Shown one piece after another: positions 21,937-33,838 of a DNA stretch of 64,000 nucleotides. Position 1 is the stretch's first letter. The number at the start of each line of letters is the position of its first letter. The stretch comes from Beta vulgaris subsp. vulgaris (taxonomy: Eukaryota; Streptophyta; Magnoliopsida; Caryophyllales; Amaranthaceae), in NCBI RefSeq assembly GCF_026745355.1, contig NC_079202.1, forward strand, positions 51,298,169-51,362,168, written 5' to 3'. The position numbers were made by a program, and so were the translations under genes. The notes below the pieces were generated by a model. That model was not told the DNA's origin. It did not search any database and worked only from the letters and a program-made list of their open reading frames with translations.

Positions 21937-24900
21937 ATGCAACTAACTCTTGAATTTGGGTAATTTCTCTCTTTTCACCTTTTCTTTTTCATCAATTCTT
22001 CTTATTTTACTGTAATTCTATGCTTGTATGAATTGATCTTGAAGTTTCTTACACCTATATGTGTTTCTGGGAATTTTTCGTATATTTAATTGATATTTGT
22101 TGCTTCCATGTTTTCTTCTGTAATTTGGGTCATATGAAGCTTATTATGGGTTACAAACTGTAATTTTCCTATATTTCAAGATTGTCAACGTCAATTTTTT
22201 TTGATAAACTAGCTTAAGAATGATAGTTGAACTAGAAATAGTGTGATTCTTTACTGCTAGTAAGAAGTAATTGTGGAGATTAAGATTGTAATATGTTATG
22301 ATTAATGAAGTCAATTTAGCCTTCCTTTAACAATTTGACAAAAGATGAAAGAGACAATAATTGGAAGTTCTTTTAAGTATGTTTTTGTCGTCAATTCCTC
22401 ATGACTTCCTTTATTCTAGGTTTTTCTTCGACTCTTTAGCGGTAGGTTTGTTAAGCTTACGATAAATTGTTAATAATAAGCAAAATTGGGCTCAACACCA
22501 CAAACTATGGCGCGGATGCACCCAAAGTCACCAACTTTGACTAGTAGCCAAAACACCACAAACTATTGGCCCGGGTGCAGTGAGTATCATAAATGACGCT
22601 GAAGCTAACTTTTCTTGCCGATAACGGGAAATCCGTGTTAGTTTTTTCTCCGATTTCCACTTTTTCTTTCCTACTTTTCTTGCCAAAGTTCGTGGTACTG
22701 GGTGCACCTGCGCCATAGTTTGTGGTGTTGAGGCCAATTTTGCTTTTGTTATTCCTGACTGTAAATAGAGTTTTTCTTGTGGAGACTCCTTTTTTTGGGG
22801 TGTTTTCCTGCAATTATGTTTGCAACACTTCTGGCAAAGCCGAAACAACTAATCTGGTAGTTTATTGTAGCAGCAGAAATATGATTGAATCACGACTCTA
22901 GCGGTTTTTTTACTGCTATAGGTACTGGACCTGCTGGTATGTAGCCAATCACATAATGCTACTCCATCAACGTTTGAACTCCCTAAAGTGATTAGAAGCT
23001 AAGCATATTATGACAAAAATCACGAGTGATTGGATATTTTAGAAATATGCTCCTCCGTTTTCCTAACTTCTACTCACTAAGTTACTATAGCTCCAATAAT
23101 CAAGAAAAAAGAAAATAGCCAAATAGGATAACACCATGTGTCTTCGCGTTACATTTATGGAGAAAGAGTAGAGTGGGTTCCATGTGTTTGGTAGTGGCAG
23201 AGCCTGGATTTCAGTTTCAGGTTGCCAGTACTAGGCCTTGAGAATTGTAATTTCGAAATGCGGAATCAACAATTAACACAATTATGTGAAATTTTTTAAT
23301 GGCTCAATGGAATATGGATAAAGCTTTTATTTATTTAGGGTATCAAGTGTCACCTGAGCCTCGTTGTAGCATTTGGTGTATTAGAAGATAAAAGAGAAAG
23401 AGAGTTTGCCAAATAAGGAATACAGCAGAAATGAGTAGAACTTATAAAAATGAAGGTAAATGGAAAGTGAGTAGAAATTAAAAAACGGAGGGAGTATATA
23501 CAAGCCATAGCTACATCATTATTGGTAAAAGCAATAGTAGTCTTATAATAAATCAAAATAATGCGAGGGCCTCGTGTGAAGTGAACACTAGTCAGATCAG
23601 CTGCATAGTGAGTTAGTGGATACAATAATCCTTGGTGAAAGTTTTGGAGGATGATTTTTCATGTGCTATAAGTAAACATGAAAGACTCCTACTGAAGTTG
23701 ATTAGAAATCCTTCAGGCGAATTCCTTTCCGATCTTTTGTGCTTGCTGAGGTATTCTCTATCTAAGAGACCAGATTAGTAATGTGTTAAGTGTCCTTGAT
23801 GGCTGAATGAAGTAGGTACGAGAATGGGGCAGAGAAAGGTAATGAATTGGTTGGAGCCATATGATAAATTTGATAGACAGGTTTAGTGGACGTAGGAAGG
23901 ACTTAATGTATCAAAGGCAGTTCCCGAGAGTTGAGACTACTATGACTTAGAAGGCCTGCAGCCACAAAAATTATTATGTGTGACTAGAGTGAGGGATTGG
24001 ATATCTGGCCATATAAATTTAGAGTGAGGAGCTGAATCTTTGTGGACTACCTGGGAATTGGGATACGAGTATTTGTGCTTTGAGGCTTAGCTTAAAGGGT
24101 TTATACTAGTACTAGCTTATTACTTTTAAGATGAACAATATTCATGTTTCAAACAAAAAAATGTGTCCCTGAAAAATGAATAAGCCATGCCGTCTGCAAA
24201 ACTGTTTGCTGGGTAATTTGAAACTTGTTCAAGATGCCCTAAATGCATTGGAAGATCTTGTCATACACTTGTTTATTTAGAAACTTGTTTGAGATATTCA
24301 TCAATCCATTTACAGGGATACCTCTTCTCACATGTCCGAGGATCCTTTTGACTGTTTGATTTATTGCCTTCCTTTCCGTAGAACTTTTATGCTTCTAATT
24401 TCTAAATACAGAACACTTCCATTCGTTTTTATCTGCTATTTCTAACTTTGATCTCATGATGTGTCTTCCGATAAAGAGGGGGCCTAGAGCTTCTGTGCGA
24501 GTCTGTAAAGGTTCATAAGGTCAATGTTGACCAAGCTGATGAAGAAAAAGGGAAGGTGAGTTCTTTACCGACATCTTCCACCACCAGAAATGATTGGAAA
24601 TAAAAACAAAGATTGATGTGCAACACAAAATACTCGTGCGCTGAAAGGTGCTTATTGGTTGGTTCACGTCAACTGACCTGATTGGACCTGCTTTTTATGT
24701 TATATGCAGCTAAGCATGAAAAAATTGCTGTCATGGGTCCGAACAAATCTGATAAAAGAGAGGCCAGAGATGTTTATGAAAGGAGATACTGTGTAAGCTC
24801 TCAGATCTCTTCAATATTGAGTTTTGACAATATACTTGAAGAGAACCAACCATTATACTACTTGAAAGGAGATACTATTTATGAAACAAAAGGAGTTTTA

Positions 24901-25060
24901 ACAATTAAAGTTGGACTGTGGTTAATATCTACGAATATGCAGGAGACCCGGAGTTCTCGTGCTAGTGAATGATTGTGACTGGGAGCTTAGCGGTCAGCTT
25001 GACACGATACTTGAAGAGAAGGATGTGGTCGTTTTTATTTCTACCTTACATGGAGGCTAA
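21937..25060 (+). CDS. URM1: Ubiquitin-related modifier 1 (URM1)
   Basis: Four short exons: 21937-21959, 24477-24555, 24710-24792 and 24943-25060 (stop TAA), phases 2/0/2 consistent, 100 residues. The start [15 protein letters not shown], the middle [20 protein letters not shown] and the end [11 protein letters not shown] are diagnostic of URM1; the C-terminal Gly-Gly is the residue pair that is adenylated and thiocarboxylated by the E1-like MOCS3/UBA4 enzyme. Family role: sulfur carrier for 2-thiolation of wobble uridine in cytosolic tRNAs for Lys, Glu and Gln, and a protein modifier. The first exon has only 7 complete codons and the first intron is 2.5 kb with a MITE inside, so the gene does not appear as a long open frame. 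The second acceptor (AAAG/AGGGGG) was chosen because it restores the GGG of the family and the phase. Confidence 0.93.
22480..22743. mobile_element. MITE in URM1 intron 1 (264 bp)
   Basis: The ends GCAAAATTGGGCTCAACACC and (inward) GCAAAATTGGCCTCAACACC are nearly identical inverted repeats of at least 34 bp. The interior repeats ACCACAAACTAT again near 22555. It is related to the element at 19866-20407. No clear target duplication; class uncertain. Open frames crossing it are not genes. Confidence 0.65.
22750..24476 (+). other. URM1 intron 1, remainder
   Basis: Intron sequence with no exon-like segment recognised. Around 23195-23370 there is an edge resembling hAT MITE termini (AGTGGCAGAGCCTGG), and near 23480 a GGAGGGAGTA Stowaway-like end; neither could be paired confidently. 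Confidence 0.4.
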
Positions 25061-25449
25061 TTCCATTTGTCTGCTCTGCTTCTTTGAGAGATTGTTGTAT
25101 TTGATCACACCTGGGATATTTTAGTTAAACAAACAATTTTGGCTATGTACTGATGCATCTGATGCATCACAAGATTGTCGAATTCCATGAAATTGGAGGA
25201 TGTAACCGAAATCGTATTTTGGCAATATTTGTCCTTGTATAAGTTGTAGTATTGATAGTTGCAATTCTTTTCGGACCCGTGTCGGAATTTTCTTTGGATG
25301 GAGCCAGTATTCGGTTCTGGTTCAGACTGAATTGCATACTTATGTTTTGAGCAAATCATTGACTCCGCATTTTTCACAAGAAGTGCTATCCACGAGAGGG
25401 GATGGGGCACTGAATTATCGCAGCAATGAGAAAAACAAAAAAACGAAAT

Positions 25450-25456
25450 GTTGAGA

Positions 25457-25489
<33 letters not shown>

Positions 25490-25529
25490 ACCTTAATCTG
25501 GCGCCTTAGACCAACTCGGCCATCTCAAC
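25450..25529 (-). tRNA. tRNA-Leu (anticodon AAG)
   Basis: The minus strand folds into an 80-nt type II tRNA. The acceptor stem is GTTGAGA/TCTCAAC, the D arm GCCGAGTTGGTCTAAGGC, and the anticodon stem CCAGA/TCTGG around loop TTAAGGT (anticodon AAG, codon CUU). A long variable arm of leucine type is present, and the T arm is GTGGG-TTCAAAT-CCCAC. No intron and no encoded CCA, as expected for a nuclear gene. The B box GGTTCAAATCC is intact. It lies 390 bp downstream of URM1. Confidence 0.97.
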
Positions 25530-26853
25530 GTTGTGTTACAATGCTCTTTACCCTTTACTAACTTGTTCTCAAAATTCATAATTACAGATATTCTTTGAAA
25601 TCTATGATTTTGTTCGATAACTTCTTCTTTTCTAAATAATATGAAATTTTTTAGCTTTTATTTGATCCTACAAAATGATTTCCCTGATTGCATATTCTAC
25701 ATTGGAGTTCGAAATGGTCATATTGATATAATTTTAAAAAAGTTATGGACTGAACTGTAATGAAATCAATTTTGGAATGCTACACCCTCAAAAGTTACAA
25801 GTACTTTGCCATATTTGTCTAAAAATTGTTGTATCCGAAATTTCATTTTAAAAGGATGTTTTAGAATGGCTACCTCTTAAAGGGTTGATACATCGATCTA
25901 TGGTTTCTTCTTCTTTGTTACATAGAAGTATTTGATAGTGTAATAAGTGTCATATACTCCCCAAGTTCATCTGACATCACTTGAATAGACCTTAATACGT
26001 CTCATAAATAAAAATTGCCTTCAAAAAGAAGTTCATATGACCCTTTTGACTGTAACCTGTAACCATTAGAGCTTATGTGTAATGTGTGCCAAGCCAACTT
26101 TCCTCCAACCACACCAACTTCAGATTTTGTAAAAAAGATTTCCACGCGAGAGACGAATTAGTCGATTCACAAAAATAGTACAATGTCTAGATTACAAACC
26201 CTGCAATATGCCACACCACTAATTAATGGTTGTGACACAATGCATGAATGGGGTTACTAATTATTAGTAATAAAACTACAAATCATTATTGAGGTTGTAA
26301 TGAGATCACCACTAATTAAGATTCAAAGAGGTTAGTGATGATGTCGCACCATCAATTCTATATACATCGCGTCACACTAAATATACGACACAAAAATAGA
26401 TATTTGGCACGAAGATGGAATTTCAAGACGTGGGATACAAAAGATCCTTTCGAGGATATTTGTTTCACAAGCCTAGATGATCAACTATAACTCTACCAAT
26501 GGTGGTAAGTGGTAACAACTTATCTAATTACTACACCAAGTGTTTGCTATCAAGGAGAAAAGTTTCAGCAAATAACTTGTCCTACAAAACGCTCACCTTT
26601 CATTGATTTTTGTTACAGTAAGCCTAAATAAACAATGTATAGGAGGCAAAAAGATTATACTGTAAATCATGCATCCCTGCAGAAAAACCAATAAATAGAC
26701 CATCCTTGGACAAGGCCCTGTGGGCTATATAACCTGCCTATCCAACCACCAATTTTTTTTTCTTATAAAGGAGGAAAACAGGAATAGCTAAAACAGTAAA
26801 AATTTCGAAGAAGAAAATGGCACAAAAAAGCGATGGCATATTATGAGACACAA
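25530..26853. other. Intergenic DNA between the tRNA and GET3A
   Basis: AT-rich, no gene seen. The last few hundred bases before 26854 should include the GET3A 3' UTR. Confidence 0.4.
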
Positions 26854-29800
26854 TTACACCTTTTGTTTGCCCTTTCGTAGTCTCTCCAGCTCCTCTTCTG
26901 CACCATTTAACTGTAGCTTCAACTCCGTTATCCTCATCTCCAGTTCTTCAACACTTCCTTTTGTGATTGAAGGTTGATATGGTGTAAGGAAATGACGAGA
27001 AAATCCCTTCAACGCTTGTAAGCCAGTGACCTACAAAATCACCAAATTTACACGATGATGGAAAATTAAAATTTGGAAACTTAAAGCAACAATGAAACGA
27101 GTACTTCCATCACCCAAAATAAGTTATCACATACTCACTTTGTCCTAACCCTTCATAATTTAAGGAAATGGCATGATTTTATAGAAGAACTTTTGATAAT
27201 AGTTGGGTCATTTCTACCTTTCTCTATCACTAAATTTAATAGTGCCATATTTCAAAATTTGATCATAAACTATTATTTAATCCATCTCGAATTTCAAAAA
27301 TATATCAGCTGCACCTACCTCTTCTGGCATCAATGGCAATTTTGTAATGTGGAAGTCCTCATACAACATGTAGAACTGATCAATATACCTCTCTTGCATT
27401 CGCATTCTTGCTTTCAGCAGCTTAGAGTCAATAACTATAATACCAAATTTCAAAGGGAGGTAAGCTTATTATTCGTCTCAATGGACTAAAACAAAACGTA
27501 AAGTATTTTAAGATATAGAGAGTACCTTCGTCATCAAAAAGAACTTGATTAATGATGATATTGTGAGTATCAATCTCAAACTTTGCTAGTTCCTGCACCA
27601 ATCTCTCTGTTTCATAGAGAGAGAGGAACTCAGGAATGCAAACACAGACAAAGGTTGTCAAATCCTGCAATATAACCATGAAAACACTCAGGTTAGCGGG
27701 ATAAACAGGCATGGAAATATAAGCTACTAGCCTTTATATGCATGCTATGCATGCGGATGCGAAGTCGAAGGATGAGCGGTAACTGCTTTGCATTTTATTA
27801 GATGGATGGATTTTCCCTTTTTTATCTTTATTTTTAAACTAATAATGGTAGGTGTTGCAGTTTTCTTTTGTAGTTAGGGTATATTGGTCAAAAAGGGTGG
27901 ACACCAAAGTCCTCAAGAGTTCCCATATATAATAGAGAAAACACTATCAACACTTCCAAATTACTCCTTCAGTCTGAAATATTTGATCAGATTATCCCAA
28001 TCTCTCTTAATTAAGAATATGATATGATTTATAAAAACATCCTTTATAATATTTTTATCATTTCTATCATCTCCCCATCACTTAATTACAGTAAGAACTA
28101 TTCAACATGTTCAGAAATTTAATCATGAACCATTATAGTATTGAGAAGGTGGCAATGATTTCCGGACATCCAAAAACAGTATACGTGAAATCTAAAACAG
28201 ATCTGGAGTTCTGGACAGCGGAAGTACTTTAATACTTTATATGGCTTCAAAAAAATTGATGAATAACTAAGAAGCCAGGAATGGATAATTTCACTCTTAA
28301 ATTGAATACTGATATTTGGTGTATTGCTAGATTAAGTAACCTTATAGACCACATGGCAATTCTTGTTATGTGATTCCTCTGATGTTTAATACACAATAAC
28401 AGCAGCTTCTACTAATACACCCACATGTGTTCAAATATGTAGCAAAACAATAAACAAGAGGTCTTACCGGATCCCTGAACTGCTGGTTTACTTGTTCGAT
28501 TACATCTTTCATGCCTTCAAGCCGGCCAAGGATCGCATCTTCACCAAAGTCGTCTTCAACACCAAAGAGACGAGTCATCTAGCAAAATGCACAACAGATT
28601 GCTTACTTGTGAATAAGTCTAAAGCTACACAAGTAGCAAGAATCAGCTGTAGAGTTAGGTCCATGGACTTGCATCATCAAAGATCAAGAAACCCCCCCAC
28701 CCCCGACTCATCAACTTTTCAGCAGAAAAAGAATAACTTTATTCTTTCAGCAAATATTATAATTTGAGGCAAGATCTAACACATCAAACTTTCAGCAGAA
28801 TAAGAAAAACTCTTGCATTCCAGATATTGTGAGTATCACTGTGTGGATTTAAAAATCATAAGATCTCATCAAGCCGTACCTGACTCAATAAGCCTCCAAA
28901 TTTATTCTTCAAGGTCATCATTTTTGTCAGTCCCTTTTCTAATGTGGAAGGGAATTGCAAAAGACGAAGTGTGTGCCCTGTGGGAGCTGTATCAAACACT
29001 ATGACAGAGTAATCCATTGTCTGAACCAATCTGAAAAAAACAAAAAAGAAGATAAGAAGTCAATAGATCAACCAGGACAATACATTTACACAATAAAACA
29101 GCCGAACAAAAATCAATTGTTTTATGCATCCTCCTTCAAGAGAGGATCAATTGTCACAGGAAACATGCCTGAAACTTCTCTTATTTTCTCAGGAATGAAC
29201 TGAAACTTTAACATATCTTAACAGAAAATCACTAATAGTTATATTAGTTTTGATGGAAGTTATTCCAAAGTGGAATTACATACTTGCAAGAAGAGAGTAT
29301 CACCAGAAAGAAGGGTCATTTTGAGTAACTTGCGAATTGCAACATTACTGAAGTAAGAAAGCGACGTGTATGCATTTCAAAAACAAATCTCCCCATTCTC
29401 CTATCTTCTACTCACTACTACTAGTACTGATTTCAATCTACGACGACAATTGAAGAGCAGGGTTTAGCAATGCTTTCACCGATAATGAGCACTCACACAT
29501 GAAATGGCTTTATGTCAACTCACATCATAGTTACTAATACTAAAGCTATGGTGTGACTAAATCCCTCCACTTGCATTCTACTCTGCCCTTATAGATTCAA
29601 TGAGATCCCAAGTACGTTAGAAAAAGGCCAGGCACATATTAGAACTGAAATTGGTAGCCTAGTGACAAGTGACAATCGGTGAACACAACTTTAAGTTGTG
29701 AGTTCAGCCTGGATTTAATCCTTGATGTTTACCATAAAGTATACAACACAAAAGAACAACCTTAAGAACAAAGTCTTTGAGAGCTTTCTTGTAGCGAAAT

Positions 29801-31630
29801 GATACCACGTTGACAAGAATACAGCACATAAATGACCAAACACAAACTGGACAGTAATAGAAGATCCTAAATCCAAAGTTCTTGAAACTGAGACGACAAG
29901 TTTCTTACTTCAGCATTTCCGCAAAACTCATAGCTTCATCGATTCCAGGAATTGCATTTGCCAGCTCAGATACAAAGTTATCTGGCCCATCACCAGAAAG
30001 ATCTTCATTCTCTACGGACGGATCCACTTCCTGCAAGTAAATGTATGCTGACAACATTGAATATAACTACTAAAGCAAAATATCAGGGGAAATAATAACT
30101 GAAAACAGCCAAACTAATTTATAGGTCAAATGCAACAGCTACTTACTTTCCCATATGTACATCAAAATATCTGCTTTTTCTCACTGTTTCTCTCTGGAAC
30201 ATAATTTTTATGCTTCTTCGCTAACATCACATATCATATACTTTCATTCCCTCTTTAGATCTTAGGCTATGCATCATTGTAATCATTTTATTTTCAGCTA
30301 ATTGCCAGAAAACCTCTTCTTCTGGACTGTATTCCGAAACCATCATCACTTGACTAAAGATATTATTTTCGGCCACGACTTTCATCCTTGGTTAACTTGT
30401 TATTCTAGACATCTAGTTTAGAAAGTCCAGCAACTTCATCTAGCTTACTTGCCCATAAATTAGCAATCCTTTCCACAATACTCATTCAACATAAATCAAA
30501 ATATTACAGGGCACATAGCTTCTGTAGAATTTATTTTGTAGACCCAAACTCGCTCAATACCATATGTAGAATGTAGCAGGCCAATATACTTACAAAATAC
30601 AACACCCTTATCACAAACAAAGAAAATTTATCGGTGGACAAGATTATTTGAAGGATGTAATTGCACTTATATTTCTTTTTTGGGATACTCACCATCTTCA
30701 TCTCCCATATACGAATCGGTGTTCTGCATCTTTCTCACTCTCTAATAATATGGGTGCCCACCACACCTATCTATTTCTCACAGGTGATCTAATTCACTTC
30801 ACACACTAGCAAATTACATCATGTCCTATTTTTATACTAGAAAATGTTCTAAGAAGACCATGAGCAATAAAAGAGCTCCCAATCCACTTCTCTCCACTAC
30901 AAACTTCTTTTTCAGCAAAAGAAGAATATCCTTCCATCAAGAATGCAAAAGGAATTACATTCAATAAAGTCTACAGCAAACAAGCAAAGCAGCCAACAAG
31001 CACAAAAGAACATCTAGATAACCTAATTTCCAATATATAGAAGTACTACAGCAATGTAGAGAACTTTGCTAACTTCAGCCATATACTTAGCACTCAAATA
31101 AAACCTAAATCAACCAACTACGTACTCCCATAGCCAAATTAAACAAACAATCAACAAACAGGATTTCAACCCAACACCTAATGATCCCTCAACTTCATCA
31201 ATAACCCATCTCTAAAAATCCAAAAACATCTCCAAATCAATCAAAATTGAAATCAAATTACACCACCCAAAAAAACCCAAATCATTAATTGACAAAAGTA
31301 GCAAAACCCAGAAAAAGAAATCAAATTTAAATGCAAAAAAAAAAATGAAAAATTTACCATTGCAAAGAGATTGGTGAAGCCATTAACAAGGGTAGGAGCC
31401 TTGGTAAAACGCTGTTGAAAAGCGTCGCTAAGATTGTGGGCAGGATCAGTTGAGATAATAAGAACAGAAGATCGAACGCTTGCTAGAAGAATGGCAAGAA
31501 TTGAGCTACAAGTTGTCTTCCCAACACCACCTTTGCCTCCTACAAATACCCATTTGAGGGTATTTTGGTCCAATATGTTCTGCAATGTTCCTTCTGGTAT
31601 TTCTTGCGGTAATTCCTGATCTGATGCCAT
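26854..31630 (-). CDS. GET3A: ATPase GET3A (guided entry of tail-anchored proteins)
   Basis: Seven exons from ATG 31630: 31358-31630, 29909-30030, 28880-29030, 28468-28578, 27526-27664, 27319-27434 and 26854-27030 (stop TAA). Phases agree and the protein has 362 residues (the Arabidopsis cytosolic form has about 353). The deviant P-loop [10 protein letters not shown] lies at 31-40; [12 protein letters not shown] is switch I and [12 protein letters not shown] switch [12 protein letters not shown] and the helical region QVNQQFRDP follow. Family role: a cytosolic homodimeric ATPase that accepts tail-anchored proteins and hands them to the ER receptor. The zinc-binding CxxC of yeast and animal GET3 is absent at the expected place after NQVLFDDE, as I recall for plant GET3A. 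The C-terminal tail forms a Glu/Lys/Leu-rich coiled coil. No transit peptide, so this is not a plastid GET3B type. Confidence 0.95.
29640..29745 (+). repeat. Possible degenerate tRNA-derived SINE in a GET3A intron
   Basis: GGTAGCCTAGTGAC resembles a Pol III A box and GTGAGTTCAGCCTGGATT a decayed B box, about 50 bases apart. No poly(A) tail or target duplication is clear. Weak evidence. Confidence 0.25.
30100..31357 (-). other. GET3A intron 1
   Basis: About 1.3 kb between exon 1 (donor ATG/GTAAAT) and exon 2 (acceptor TTGCAG). No other gene or well-bounded transposon seen. Confidence 0.6.
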
Positions 31631-31639
31631 TGAAAGATC

Positions 31640-33838
31640 CAAACTTTCTCTCTCCTCTCTATTTGTTTTTCCCCACTCAAAAATCAGAATTGAGATTTTA
31701 TACGTTACTTTTGGTGGAACTGTTTTCTGGGTAAGATTTGAAAGTACAAGAAAAAGGAGTTCCACCCACCAAATTTTTGGGTCTGGAAAAAAGATGATGA
31801 TGATGATTTTGCTGGGTTTTTGGAGTCGAGAGATGTAATTTTGTTGTTAATTGGGGATGGAATTTGGAGTAGTGCTAAAACGTGATTTTGCTTACGTATT
31901 ATGGAGTTTTACGCCAATTTGATTCTTTTCCCCCCTCCCTATTTATTTCTTCTTCACGTTTTTTTTTTTTCTCTTTGTTGGCCTTTTGCATTATTTACTC
32001 TATTGACCATATACTGATATACATCACATAAAAAAACAATCAAGCTAACACTTCTGTCAAATTTCATTGCAAGTTTTATTTGCTTTTGCACGCATAGCAT
32101 GTATATAAGACTAGTTTATTAGATTTAAGTACACAATCAAGTTATAAAAACATGTATAATAGTCACAATATCTTAACATAATTTGAAAACTGAAAAACAA
32201 AAAGAATTTAAAGTATTTTAGATGGACATTTCACTCTTTAAGAGTTTGCTTATTTGCAGTAGAACTTTAAGAATCAAGGTTGACTTAATTAGTTGTAAGC
32301 TCTCCTTCCATAGTCTAAAAGCCCCACCTAATAATAAATGTGGTAAAAAGTAAGTAATTTTTAAGCAAATTAAAATGCATAAAGTACATTTTTAACACAT
32401 CGAAACCCAATTTGCACCCCGCATTTTCAAACATAAAACCCTTAATTGAAACCCCTGATTTCAATTGTGAGCCCCAAAGATCTCCACTTTAAAACCTTAA
32501 TAGCGAATATTCAACCCTAAAACTTCCAATTATGACAATTTTGACATTAATCATCCTACATATAGAAAATCGTATGCAAGAGAGAATAACTTCAATATCT
32601 ATCTCGAGTCCAATGATGTAATTGTATAATTTTTTTGGGGTGACAAGATTATAAGAGTATTTGTTAAAATAGTTAGAGTATTGAAATATGTTAAGAGGGA
32701 TCATAATCTTTATTAAGAAGAGTTTTTCATTTATCATTTTGGCTTAGCAATTAAAAATGAAGTTCGCCTGTTCAATTTCCGCAAAGAAATTAAATGAGGG
32801 CGTTCCTCTTATCGATGCGTCGCGCCAAAAAAAAGAAATCCCTTGCCTTCCTGCTTGGTTTTTTAATCTCTCTAGCTGATGAGTATGATCTTAAAATATG
32901 ATGCGTATATATGATGTCAAACTCCCATCCCGGATGCATGCAAGTGAAAGCTATGTGGCGGCATGCAGCAAAGCAGGTTGGTGTTGGCAACCATTTGTTT
33001 CTTGTTTGGACAACAATTCACAATTCGAGGCCAGCTGGGACAAGCACCAGTGTAGGAGTTGGCTTTCACATCTTATAAGTTCAAGATTGTAAATTAGGAA
33101 ATTTAAGTAATTTTAGTATGCAGCAAACTTGGAGATTACTTTTCATTCCATTATACCTTGTACTGTCAGACATGAGTTTTTAAGTCTTAAAACGAAGTAG
33201 AGTAATATGGAACAATTCCTTTATCAACAGTAAGATTGTACTACAACCTAGTATGGATGGACATGTTAAGACATGGAAGTAATGTCATTTACAGGTAAAC
33301 TAACAAAGACGGAAAATTAGCTACGCCTATGATGTTTCTGCTAGCAACTTTCTCAGCACCATAGGAGGCTTATAGTAGACAACTGGTAGATAGAAGTGGA
33401 ATAACATAATGTTTTCACCGAGCAAACTTGTATTATTTTCTCCTTGTTAATACTTTTATCCCCACTGCGTTGTTTGCTCGTCTAGCATGTAACACTTAAG
33501 ACTCTTAGAGCATAAAAACGCTCTAGAGCGTACAGAAAGATGACTGAGAAACATAAAACTATACTGAGCACTGAAAATATACTGCTGCAGGATTTCACTG
33601 GTTGATCGTGAGCGCGGTCTTACTGTCATCACTAAGCAACAGCAAAAGTAATTGTATAGTAGACTGTAGAAGGTTGCTTCCCTCTTGTTTAAGAGAACCA
33701 TAATCAAAATTTTGAAGCTCGGCACAAGCTTTGACCATCTGATCGAACATGATCATGAACTCTTAGTTTTCCTATATGCATATGCTGTACAATTTCCTAG
33801 CATATATATGGGGATGTTGAGCTTATTTCTTGAGAAAA
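31640..33838. other. Intergenic DNA between GET3A (5') and PHT5 (3')
   Basis: The GET3A promoter lies just above 31640. At 32083-32114 the sequence GCACGCATAGCATG followed by CTAG and T looks like a worn Helitron 3' end, similar to the ends near 1295-1325. At about 32740-32785 TTGGCTTAGCAATTA and GTTCAATTTCC resemble Pol III A and B boxes of a decayed SINE. No gene recognised. Confidence 0.4.

Noticed and set aside
22528..22848. 106-codon minus-strand frame
   Set aside because: Runs through the inverted-repeat MITE in URM1 intron 1; not a conserved protein.
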